DNA from: Stentor roeselii
Lineage: Eukaryota; Ciliophora; Heterotrichea; Heterotrichida; Stentoridae
DNA length: 64,000 nucleotides
Assembly: GCA_006503475.1 (NCBI GenBank)
Contig: RSEH01000064.1
Location: forward strand, 114,327-178,326
Reading direction: 5' to 3'
Below, piece by piece: positions 51,001 to 58,033 of the stretch. The position numbers were made by a program, and so were the translations under genes. The first letter of the stretch is position 1; the number at the start of each line of letters is the position of its first letter. The notes beneath the pieces are model-generated. The model did no database searches. It saw only the letters and a program-made list of their open reading frames with translations, and had not been told where the DNA came from.

Positions 51001-53038
51001 ACCAAGACTTCAACAGAGCCTTCGCGTCGAAGTCGATGCGGTCGTCAGGGTTAGCAGGTTTCACTTGATCGATGAGAGGATTTCCAGAAGATGAGTCAAT
51101 TCCAATTGCTTTCAATGCAAGAGCTTTATTTTCCGCAAGTTTTCTTTTTAGGTCGTCGAGACCTGTGAGGATTCCTGGATTTTCAGAAAGAGATTCAGAG
51201 ATCTCTGGATGTTTCAGTCCTTTTAGAAGTGATTGGGTCAAGTCAGCCTGCTCGTTTCGCAAGTCTTTTAAGGTTTCAGCGATTTTGTTAGAGAGAAGTT
51301 CGCGTTTGAACTTTTCCATGTCTCGCAACAGGTCTGATAGTTCTGGAAGGGTTTTCGTGTAAGGGACAAAAGTTTCGATGTCGTTGATTAATTTCTTTCC
51401 TCTTTCTGAATAAGCGTTTTCAATCATTCCTGACTCGTCATCGTTTTCTTTCAGTTCATGACGAACACGACTTAAAGTTTCTTGTGATTCTTTTATCACT
51501 TCTTCGAAACCTTTCAAAGTACTTGAAAGAAGTTCCGTGATTTCTGCTGATTTACGGTCGAAGTCCCCTGCAGCTTTTGACTGGAAGTTCAAAATACCTC
51601 TGAGAAGAGGAGCGATCTGTGAAAATGTCTGAAATTTCTCTTTCGGGCTGTAAACTGAATCGATTTCTCGCGTTAGATGGGCCAGGTCTTGCTTAAAGTC
51701 TGTTTGATTGCTCGGGTCGATCACTGAGTGAAGAGAAGACGCTGCTGCTGAAAGTTCTGCGAAAGCTGGAACGATTTCAGATGAAGTCGGGTAGGTGGAA
51801 ACGATTGACTTCTCAAGAGAGTCCAAGTCTTGAGCAAGTCTTCGGAGATGGTGAATGTTTTCTGCTAGACCTTCTGAATCTACTGCTGAGGGAAGGTCGT
51901 CTAAAGCTTGTTTTAAAGATGTCAGTGCTTGAATGGCTTCTGGAGTAAAGTCAAAGGATGTGAAATCGTTTTCTATGCGTTTGGATAAGTCGTCTTTAAG
52001 TCCTTGTCCGATTCCAGCGAGGATTGAGGCGTTTTTAGATTGTTCTGAAGTGAGAGCTTCTTCTGCATTTCTTAATTTTTCATCATTTTCTGATGACTTC
52101 GGACGGCCTCTGGGCGATTCAGGTTTCTTTGATCTTAGGGCATCTCCTTTCTTTTTAGTGAGACCTGCTGATTTGGTCTTTCCGGTGCCTTCTTGAACAG
52201 GTTCAGACAATGAGACTATCGGTTTCTGCCCTTCCCAGTCAATATTATACCTTCCATCATTTGATAGTGACCTGATGGTTCCCCATTCCTTGTCACCTCT
52301 TTTATGCTTCTCCTCTTCAAAGTCCTTCTCAGGGTTCCTATCCCAGACCTTATCCCACTCTTCAGGTCCAGACTTTCCAGAGGACTCTCCCCATTTCCTT
52401 CCAGGTTCTTCATTCCAAGAAGTTTTTTTGAAGTCATTTCCATCCTTTTCCCAGCTTTCTCCCCAAGCCTTATCATTTTCTTTAAACTCTTTCTCCTCTC
52501 CTTCAGCATTTCCTCTATTCCAAGAAAGTTCTCTTCCGCTTTGTCCTGGAGCAGTCCAGAACTTTTCAGTAAAGTCTTCAAGTCCATCAGGGGTGAATTT
52601 TTTTCCAGTTTTGACGGTTTCGGTTTTATCAGGGTAGACTTTTTTGGTTTCGAGGATTTTTGACTGACCGTCAAGAGACCAGGTCTCGACAGATTCGAAT
52701 TCCGGGAAGTACTTTATGACCACTCCCCACTCGGTCTCGCCACAGAGCCATGATTTGACCACCACATGAACGGCTTCTTCAACATACCAGTTCTCGTAGA
52801 AGTAGGTTGTTGAGTTGTGGTCTAAACCGAACTTCTCACCACGTTGTTCGCGACGATCGAACCACTCGTAAATGAAGCAATTTTCATCTTTCCAATAAGC
52901 CTCACGAAAGGCATTGTCTCCCTTTGAATAAGGAGTTGTGCAACGACGGAATTTCAAATACACTGACATTGTTGAGAATCTTTTAATTGAGTACTTCTGC
53001 AAGTTTCCCTGCCACCAGTCCTCTGATTTCGAGCCCAT
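45002..53038 (-). CDS. Giant coiled-coil/EF-hand protein (~2,680 residues)
   Basis: One uninterrupted frame of about 8 kb. I choose the ATG at 53038 (MGSKSEDWWQGN), directly behind CTATAAAT. An ATG 4 codons upstream is possible, and the longer frame to 53098 has only a TTG. Parts in order: a Trp/Glu/Lys-rich N-terminal region with WGE/EKW-type repeats (~50-270), a long helical Leu-rich region with no known motif (~320-1,770), a continuous coiled coil (~1,780-2,180), a helical C-terminal domain, and two EF-hand loops (DKDKGGTIDTEEF near 2,470 and DKEGKGEVSKESF near 2,510). This suggests a calcium-responsive cytoskeletal or cortical protein, perhaps for contraction or ciliary rootlets. That role is inference. 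Confidence 0.85.
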   Translation of the reverse strand: MGSKSEDWWQGNLQKYSIKRFSTMSVYLKFRRCTTPYSKGDNAFREAYWKDENCFIYEWFDRREQRGEKFGLDHNSTTYFYENWYVEEAVHVVVKSWLCGETEWGVVIKYFPEFESVETWSLDGQSKILETKKVYPDKTETVKTGKKFTPDGLEDFTEKFWTAPGQSGRELSWNRGNAEGEEKEFKENDKAWGESWEKDGNDFKKTSWNEEPGRKWGESSGKSGPEEWDKVWDRNPEKDFEEEKHKRGDKEWGTIRSLSNDGRYNIDWEGQKPIVSLSEPVQEGTGKTKSAGLTKKKGDALRSKKPESPRGRPKSSENDEKLRNAEEALTSEQSKNASILAGIGQGLKDDLSKRIENDFTSFDFTPEAIQALTSLKQALDDLPSAVDSEGLAENIHHLRRLAQDLDSLEKSIVSTYPTSSEIVPAFAELSAAASSLHSVIDPSNQTDFKQDLAHLTREIDSVYSPKEKFQTFSQIAPLLRGILNFQSKAAGDFDRKSAEITELLSSTLKGFEEVIKESQETLSRVRHELKENDDESGMIENAYSERGKKLINDIETFVPYTKTLPELSDLLRDMEKFKRELLSNKIAETLKDLRNEQADLTQSLLKGLKHPEISESLSENPGILTGLDDLKRKLAENKALALKAIGIDSSSGNPLIDQVKPANPDDRIDFDAKALLKSWWINGQTEQNTAGNTLKRLANSLAGDEEKTQIDQNLQQAQDLLTGVAPASDKQALDLLKTSIEQFVPLKIQQSELLDDFLQKFEEKVKAAEVKPETLLELWKGLTVADRVSEKLLNADPPKGLVDLRKQVEGLIGKTDVPGLSNALIKYQEVNLGLINGDEDLTAEELKELADSADKRAGGKGKSNKLSGKPKQALRSGRGVKKLNVADPSKELIEKSLSNTAQLALWVNGSRPTVQKRLQELQAAKEPVVKAIEQDGGSEEAIDGVFNMLSNLENEKSLIVSKGDLDKSLKFVIQKAFKVLESTSSILNTAVPVEALELQSKSPSGDLSDLVKRIGFFLSIFFKMVKEATGASDEGDNLDEAMAGLMKKQVVSLLPFDPLHLLEDLKAKNNGDIRRLKFLAGLVGTDEDVASSAELEKHAVEVLHEFQPKDNQEAMQHIDHYLHKFPAIDKEITSETEKLLADLLRRLTNPEPLERDVAALIAAGEKLEASLRAKGLSDPVVEELSQRKESLPTKPEELIPYLTQLVNDYATQSLQNSGLEPKALAEEGKKVASVVAKKIKCAPVLVLRDIQHLFAGPGIPDTIELILKLDKAVDSLMRTGTASDPALYAACIEGVKKLDSLTPCELKELAKDYADLLLGIVQLKGATDEVISEIEELSVHIVGRRRERTVISLVNWADIFKSKGLDLDAALVLDTMVQEQEALKVYLNNFAGALGNNDQKNYAKNLVLRADEILKIEDEATKIQNYFQLRLEQSKLLQGLSQKGQNVHERLSRLDLEKANSLKQLLSEVEILAEKNSPDLKSEVQVISTKEQGNLSQSPESTPEILLRLASRLDLEKQLQRIKSEAKPVDNSEAELIKQLSELEQLLYTGLKALWQSLSDLSSEVGPQDLSNLKIKTEQSVSTSVPALFASLKSAADTLKDFAGTSQSLVAQSPVRSLLGSTLEALKAENGSDDNETEVVFSGLFRLVGSPDDKAKAKKLREARLLAGRDASRLVDLSALLAEQLQQFLPVRTSQSNLMGKLVKEAGALRESIDDVDIFTEDIMNKALREVANTIMPDDPKSRSTLDSIRKTVDSINEVPASNIPEALDRTTKRLENWEKLEKLRRELREKQSKEINRLKSELQDKLNEIETNRATLEGVKTQYEAQLAMLQNTAQQHSALIEKLTQEAIDKEKEITDWRNKNTELTNLSEEQKDELEKLRDEVDSDTREIRNLRRAVKDKDTRIRELEEDLEVSNRTHEKNSLGDKEKTEIFEKIKDELKTARDQLQEKSKALDDAEDKLGNLEREKQKLELELAAKEKELEAARKERSQIKAELLSVQTERSELLEKAKLNEGVSKEDMQNLERILEDKQKELDEVEENLAVAKRYQLLYLEMAEEKQENDEARRELEINLTDSKRKADELKQENDQLKFKTRAADQALKDLSAAQKENQKLQMRLDFLQKASEKSEETSELAKKLSDEISAKDSEISDLLDEIARLKALLEETKKHHDVSMIRSFLVRLMHAFKEQQGMGYRKWKAYKKPVPTNFDVSEVVEVPPSETQASDSGVPEEYRAADDSIKKENLDLIQHNPVMSLYNSIQEKGEKVLSVMSFFKFMDELMEKKLAADKQDQSEFKEIRTLENYLPDYLTKTLGIQSLAMKFLSQLVPTLHCLGLENNQFAIFYQRLLHMFHPEPIYHALTVYLVKVRAQFQPLLEKYERAMAEPVKKGAKKGKAQKSGKNEFEWAVTGGKALLTDVIELIYQLFNGDREAGVKALELLKPEKVTHEDFVAFKICHKMAKLGKTPEMIFNLLDKDKGGTIDTEEFITGTKDDLDLWISDENVQKLMTQLDKEGKGEVSKESFLEKISMKALMQWNKDPNFAVTKSSFLMALVEVHKFKHRKLAANLSIEMKKLNKETLNSHDFETIINHLDSSLDKHDVEKMFLEAAGQHKKEVQLPGILKVASKYGLGDVKSFRVRELLIQLSRSKNLVAIMMGSDEPSEEQAEAKKKMIKSFLMKKG

Positions 53039-53171
53039 ATTTATAGCCATTAAAACAAAGTTTAAAACTTTAAGGTATTCAGCCTTAATTCTTATCAAAT
53101 CTTAGAATATAACCTTCGATTCTTAAAGACCTGTTGAAATCTCGCCTTAATTCTTTAATTCTTTTAAAATT

Positions 53172-54272
53172 CTAAATAAAAACTTGTTTAGTTTCCTTTT
53201 CAGTAGCTTCAGTGGGGCAAGTAGGACACTTAAGTTTGAGTCTAACAGTTCCAGCAATGAGTCGATCCATCGTCCCCTGAGCAATTAAGTGTCCACAAGG
53301 CAGCATCATTGGAGGATTACTTGGAGTGGCCACTTCTTTAGTGATCGGGCAGACAAAAGTAGAATGAAATCTCAGGTCCTGGCTTAATTTAATCTCAGTA
53401 GGAAGAGGATTCGTCCAGATCTTCGAAGAGATCTGAGCCAAAGGGAATATCTGAGGAACTGCCTGTTGCCCAGCTTTTATCAAGTTTTCTATTTCTTTGA
53501 AAGTGGGCATGTCGCTGTATTTCGAGAATTCTTTGAGAATGTCATGAATGACGGTACCGGGAAAGTCATCACTGAAGAGTTCTGCACATTCGGAGTTTTG
53601 AGGTTCGTTTATGTAAATGCAAGCGCACATGAGATGCTTGATTTCGTCTAAATGTCTCTCAGAATAAGCGCCTAAATAATCTCGCGCGTAAGAGACCGCT
53701 TGGGACAGGTCACCTGACTTGATGAGTTTCATGAACTTCAGTTTATGCAGGTGAAACATGACTTCTTTACCTGAACTTCTTAGTTTTTCACAGGATTTCA
53801 AAGCCGAGTCCAGGTCATCTGCTCGAATATGAGAAATAACTTCATAAATCTCGTATTCTGAAAGGTTTATCTCGTCTGATAACATTAAAGCCTGAGAGAA
53901 TAACCCTTGGGATAAGAGATAGCTTCCTAGGATACGGTCTAAAGCTTTCTTGTCAAGCTTTTCACTTTGATGAGTCTTTAAGTCTTCCATGTTCTGGCTT
54001 AAATATTTCTCGCTTTCTTTGCCTAAACGCGCCAGGTGAGTGTAAGTGTCCCGATGTTCTTGGCAGATCTTTTTTAATGGCTCTAAAGATGAAATTTCTT
54101 GGAAAAGATTTGAAATTCCTTGGCAAAATTCCTCGTCGTTTAGAGATTCGGCTTTGGCTTCGAAGTCTGATAATTTTTCTGTGATTTTTTCGATGTTTGA
54201 TGAGGTTAGTAAACGGCTGTTGTGTAATCGTTTTTTTAGTCGATCGATGTGGTGAGAGGTGAGAGAGTCCAT
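53172..54272 (-). CDS. RMND5: GID/CTLH E3 ubiquitin-ligase subunit RMND5/GID2
   Basis: A 366-residue protein with the RMND5 layout: an N-terminal helical region, LisH/CTLH/CRA-type helices in the middle (YLLSQGLFSQALMLSDEINL, SALKSCEKLRSSGKEVMFHLHKLKFMKLI, DLSQAVSYARDYLG), and a C-terminal degenerate RING (FVCPITKEVATPSNPPMMLPCGHLI ... LKCPTCPTEA...KQVFI). The CGH and CPxCP elements match RMND5. In the GID/CTLH complex this subunit pairs with MAEA to form the catalytic RING heterodimer, known for degrading gluconeogenic enzymes in yeast. It lies close behind the giant gene on the same strand. Confidence 0.88.
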   Translation of the reverse strand: MDSLTSHHIDRLKKRLHNSRLLTSSNIEKITEKLSDFEAKAESLNDEEFCQGISNLFQEISSLEPLKKICQEHRDTYTHLARLGKESEKYLSQNMEDLKTHQSEKLDKKALDRILGSYLLSQGLFSQALMLSDEINLSEYEIYEVISHIRADDLDSALKSCEKLRSSGKEVMFHLHKLKFMKLIKSGDLSQAVSYARDYLGAYSERHLDEIKHLMCACIYINEPQNSECAELFSDDFPGTVIHDILKEFSKYSDMPTFKEIENLIKAGQQAVPQIFPLAQISSKIWTNPLPTEIKLSQDLRFHSTFVCPITKEVATPSNPPMMLPCGHLIAQGTMDRLIAGTVRLKLKCPTCPTEATEKETKQVFI

Positions 54273-55556
54273 GATTGGTTTATTTTGATATGGTGAATAG
54301 GGATTTTTTAGATAAGGTGATTTAGAATTGGTTATTATTGAATTTAATAGTATTTTTTTTTATTGTTTTGAATAGTAATGGGCTTCTAAATGATGGGTTT
54401 AAGTATCAGTTTGGATTAATTCTCACTTTTATATAACTTAGTAATAATTTTTTTTAGATTTAGTGTGGATATGATTCTGACTTTAATAGTTCTCGATGGT
54501 TAATTTTTTAACTCTAATATAATTTTTTTAGTTTTTTAGTAAAGATTTGAAACTCTTGATTATTGTTCTTAGTTATGCTGCTCTTTTATTTGATTTATTG
54601 AATGATTAACTTGACTTTAATTTTGAAATAAATAAACTAGTTTAAGTATGTAGCTAAATATAGAGATGAAACTTAAAGACAAAGACATCTTGAAGTTTAA
54701 TCTTTTTATCAGCTTTTCCATTTTTGAATTTGAATCGATTATAATTTAACATATATTTAGTAAACACTTTTAAAGTTTTTAAAAATTTTCAGTTGAATCT
54801 ATCTAAAAACTTAAAAGCGATATATTCAAGATTTATCTAAAAACTCACCTTTTGAGTTGTATCAAAGATCTAAAAAAGAAAACTTTATCAATATCTTCAT
54901 CATAATAATCTTGAAATGCATTTAAATAGAATTTTGATCAACAATCAAGATGAAGTTATATTAATCCTGACCAACGAGATTATTATCTATATATATCTTA
55001 AAAGCTAGAAATTCAAAATATGATTGCACCTCATAAAAATCTGATTAGTATTTTAAGAAATTAAAAGATAATTATACTCGAAGGGAAGAAACAATAGTAA
55101 ATATTCTAGATTTAAAAAGGTTATAAAATTTCAGAGAATAGAAAAAGAGTATCAGATGTTGATTTAAGGTATCATGATAATAAATTGTTGAAATTCAAAT
55201 TTATAATATGAGTTATTAGATGAAATCAATCTAATATATGTGGCCTTAGTTTGAAAGATTGATTCGATATGAAATATAAGTTCAATTAAATCCATACTTA
55301 ATAATTTAATAAGTCACTAATAATTTGCTGTTTTTAAGTATATATTAAATTCAAAACACTAAAAAATCCTTTACCTGCAGATAATCTTAATTAAATATTA
55401 AAATTACTTTGTTCGAAATAACCAACATCAAAATTATTTTAATCATATCAACCTAAAAACCCCTTAAAATCCAACCTCACAAAAACAAATTTAAAATAAA
55501 CCCAATCTCATACAAACTACCCACGACCCAAAAAAACTCATTCAATTAATTAAACT
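54273..55556. other. 1.28-kb AT-rich intergenic region
   Basis: Separates RMND5 from the ELMO-domain gene. Very AT-rich, with no ORF in a plausible start context, no RNA gene and no repeat found. It is the longest apparently empty stretch outside the protease array and the window end. Confidence 0.55.
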
Positions 55557-56912
55557 TCAAGCATAGTTCATCAAATCCCTTCCCAAGTTAATAAAACTCT
55601 TGGGATTATTCAAAGCAATTTTTTCAATTTCCTTTAAAATCAAGCCAATCTCCATCCTAGTCCTATGAAAAGTAAGCCACTGACAAAGACACCCAGCAGA
55701 GAAAAAAAACAAAATTTCCAAACATTTCTGACATTCATTCATAATCATCACAAATTTTCTTTTACGAAGCAAAACAATAGCAAGTTCAGACACATCAAAA
55801 ACAATAGAAACAAAAACAAGTCCCTGTTTAAAGCAATGACTGAGAAAACTTTCCACAAACCTATGAAAATACTCGACAAGAAAAAGCACTAAAAACAATC
55901 CAAAATTTGCGACATTATGTTTCAGCTCGTTTTTATAAGGATCACAACTAAATCCAGTTTTTTCCCAAGAGCTTCCTTCAGATAACCCCTGAAGACTTCT
56001 AAGAACACTAGCAAGAAGACTAGAGTGAAAGGAATTCGAGGTATCAAAGTTCATATAAGAGAAAATTATCATTTTTTCACAGAGTTCCTGAAACTCAGGT
56101 GTTAAATTCGCCTTTTTCTTGCAACAGAGAAGTTTTTGACTGAAACTTGTGATCCAGAGTTCCTTGTCTGAGTAGATCAGCTGAGAATTATTAAAGGCGA
56201 TAAGAGCTTCATCGAAGTTAAGATGGTTGATCTCAGCAAGTTTTTTATTCGCTTCGCGAATATTATGCAGGATCTCTTCTCTATCTCCAGTATTCAACCC
56301 ACTGATCTGTTTCTTTTCAATATCTTCAAGTTTTATCTCAAGTTCAGGCACTTCTCGAATAAAAGGCTTCAAACTTTTCCTCTCAGCTTTCAAATTCATA
56401 ATCGAAATTTCACTTGACAAGTCAAAAGAACTAGTTTTTGACATCATTTCAGAACTTTTCTTGTTAAAAGTAAAAACTCTTCCATTTTCTCTAAATTCTT
56501 TACTTTCAAGTCGACAAGCAAGACTTTCGTTTTTTCCTGAACTGATTCCGTTGGAGTCTTCATCTTTTGGAATCAATTTGCTTTTTGAAGAGTTTGTGAT
56601 AGTCCTGCTGAAGTCCAGAGGGATTTCGAAAAGATTGACATGCGAGCGAAAAGACGATTTCTTATGCGGCTCGATTGAAGGGACTCTTAGCTCTACAGAG
56701 TTCATTCTTTCATCTCTTCTATTGACTGGGAAGGTTTTAGTGGCGTTTGTGAGGTCCTGGTAGTCATATTTCAGCACATTTGACTCTCTTTTAACTTCAT
56801 TTGTCTTGGCAAGGTTCATTTCTTCAAGTTCTGAGTACTTTTTGATCGAGTAGTCGAAAGGGTTTTTGCCAGTCACTGCTTTGAGCTTTAGTTTTTGGCC
56901 CAAGTCGTCCAT
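55557..56912 (-). CDS. ELMO-domain protein (ELMOD-like), candidate GAP without the usual Arg
   Basis: A 451-residue protein. The N-terminal ~190 residues are polar and disordered. From about residue 205 the protein is helical. The segment LLASVLRSLQGL...SSWEKTGFSCDPYKNELKHNVANFGLF follows the ELMO-domain pattern (W..iGF...dP....-FRg.g.lgl..L.yF), and a later helix (GLVFVSIVFDVSELAIVLLR) matches the ELMO I-x-x-T-x-L-x-x-x-L region. ELMOD proteins act as GAPs for Arl2 and other Arf-family GTPases. The conserved Arg of the FR element is not present (LKH here), so GAP activity is doubtful. The ATG is 5 nt from the CAPZA start on the other strand. Confidence 0.65.
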   Translation of the reverse strand: MDDLGQKLKLKAVTGKNPFDYSIKKYSELEEMNLAKTNEVKRESNVLKYDYQDLTNATKTFPVNRRDERMNSVELRVPSIEPHKKSSFRSHVNLFEIPLDFSRTITNSSKSKLIPKDEDSNGISSGKNESLACRLESKEFRENGRVFTFNKKSSEMMSKTSSFDLSSEISIMNLKAERKSLKPFIREVPELEIKLEDIEKKQISGLNTGDREEILHNIREANKKLAEINHLNFDEALIAFNNSQLIYSDKELWITSFSQKLLCCKKKANLTPEFQELCEKMIIFSYMNFDTSNSFHSSLLASVLRSLQGLSEGSSWEKTGFSCDPYKNELKHNVANFGLFLVLFLVEYFHRFVESFLSHCFKQGLVFVSIVFDVSELAIVLLRKRKFVMIMNECQKCLEILFFFSAGCLCQWLTFHRTRMEIGLILKEIEKIALNNPKSFINLGRDLMNYA

Positions 56913-56917
56913 TTATA
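56913..56917. promoter_or_regulatory. 5-nt start-to-start spacer of a divergent gene pair
   Basis: The sequence CAT-TTATA-ATG joins the two start codons. Each reads TATAA (or TATAAA) directly before its own ATG, so one TATA-like core serves both directions. Confidence 0.7.
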
Positions 56918-57709
56918 ATGGAAGCGAAACATTTGAAGGTGATTCGACACATTCTGATGAACACCCCTGCAGGCGAGCACAAGGCAGTGATAACTGACCT
57001 GCAAAGTATTCTAGGTTCAGAAGTGATTCAGTCGGAACAAGTACTTCAGCTGCTTCTTGAAGCGATTAGTTCACATGGGGCGAGTTTTCACCAAGACAGC
57101 AAAAAATGGGTCATTAACAATTTAAGCAAACTCACGCCAGTCACTTATTTCGATTCTAAGTTCGAGATGCAGTTTGAAGTCAACCCTTTCGAAATGTCTT
57201 TAAGCAACTTCGTACCTTTTCCTTATGGCAATGCTACCAGCAAGGCCCTTCAAGGGAAACTTGATGAGTATCTTGCTAATCATTTCTCTGAAAACCACTC
57301 AGGAAGGGTTTATTTGAATGGAAAGGATTTTGTTGTTTTAGTCAATGTCGTCGTCACCAACTTTAAAAACTGCTGGGCTGGAGAGTTTTCTGCTGAATGG
57401 AAAATTAAGGGAAAGATGTTAAAAGGAGTTTTTAGCTTAAAGGCTCATAGCTTTGAAGAAGGGAACTTTTTTTATTCTAAGAACGGGGAAGATGAATGCG
57501 AGATTAAAAGTGAAGAAGTCGCTGCACAGGTTGATGAAATTTTTAACTTTATAAGAGAAACTGACCTGAAGTTTCAAAAGTCTTTCGTGGGGCTAAGTTC
57601 AGAGATTCCTCATAAGTTGTTCAAGCCAATTAGAAGGACAACAGCGGTGAACAGGTCGAAGTACGTCGACATGAATCGACATCGTATGCTGAAGTTAGAA
57701 GGATCATAA
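56918..57709 (+). CDS. CAPZA: F-actin-capping protein subunit alpha
   Basis: A 263-residue protein matching CapZ alpha in length and order: the N-terminal MNTPAGEHKAVITDLQSIL, then LTPVTYF, the central KALQGKLDEYLANHF...GRVYLNG, CWAGEFSAEWKIKG (family G(R/E)WxSxWxx), and the C-terminal SEIPHKLFKPIRRTTAVNRSKYVDMNRHRML. CapZ alpha pairs with the beta subunit to cap actin barbed ends. The C-terminal basic helix that contacts actin appears present. Its start is 5 nt from the divergent ELMO gene. Its stop region is the left half of the 84-bp junction repeat array. Confidence 0.9.
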   Translation: MEAKHLKVIRHILMNTPAGEHKAVITDLQSILGSEVIQSEQVLQLLLEAISSHGASFHQDSKKWVINNLSKLTPVTYFDSKFEMQFEVNPFEMSLSNFVPFPYGNATSKALQGKLDEYLANHFSENHSGRVYLNGKDFVVLVNVVVTNFKNCWAGEFSAEWKIKGKMLKGVFSLKAHSFEEGNFFYSKNGEDECEIKSEEVAAQVDEIFNFIRETDLKFQKSFVGLSSEIPHKLFKPIRRTTAVNRSKYVDMNRHRMLKLEGS

Positions 57710-58033
57710 TCTTATCATTACCTATTTAATAAATTTTACTTTATTCAGATGAAACTTGACCATTTCCTTTTCTTCTTCGCTAGAAGGATCATAATCTTAT
57801 CATTACCTATTCAATAAATTTTATTGTTTCAACTGAAACTTGACCATATCATTATCTTCTTCACTAGAAGAATCATAATCTTATCATTACATATTAAATA
57901 CATTTTATTGTTTGAGATGAAACTTGACCATATCCTTATCTTCCTCGCTAAAGGATCATAATCTTATCATTACCTATTTAATAAATTTTACTTGTTTCAG
58001 ATGAAACTTGACCATATCCTTTTCTTCCTCGCT
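57697..58033. repeat. 84-bp tandem array made of a convergent gene junction (four copies)
   Basis: The motif ggatcataatcttatcattac occurs with ggatc (or gaatc) at about 57701, 57786, 57870 and 57953, spaced 85, 84 and 83 bp. Each unit combines the last codons and stop of CAPZA (EGS, stop), the short intergenic spacer, and the last ~20 codons of the alpha/beta hydrolase in reverse (KFHLKQVKFIK, stop). The last copy is the genuine hydrolase 3' end. Confidence 0.9.

Noticed and set aside
45318-52674. Many ORFs on either strand inside the giant gene
   Set aside because: They overlap a single 2,680-codon frame with coiled-coil and EF-hand signals, so they are codon-bias shadows.
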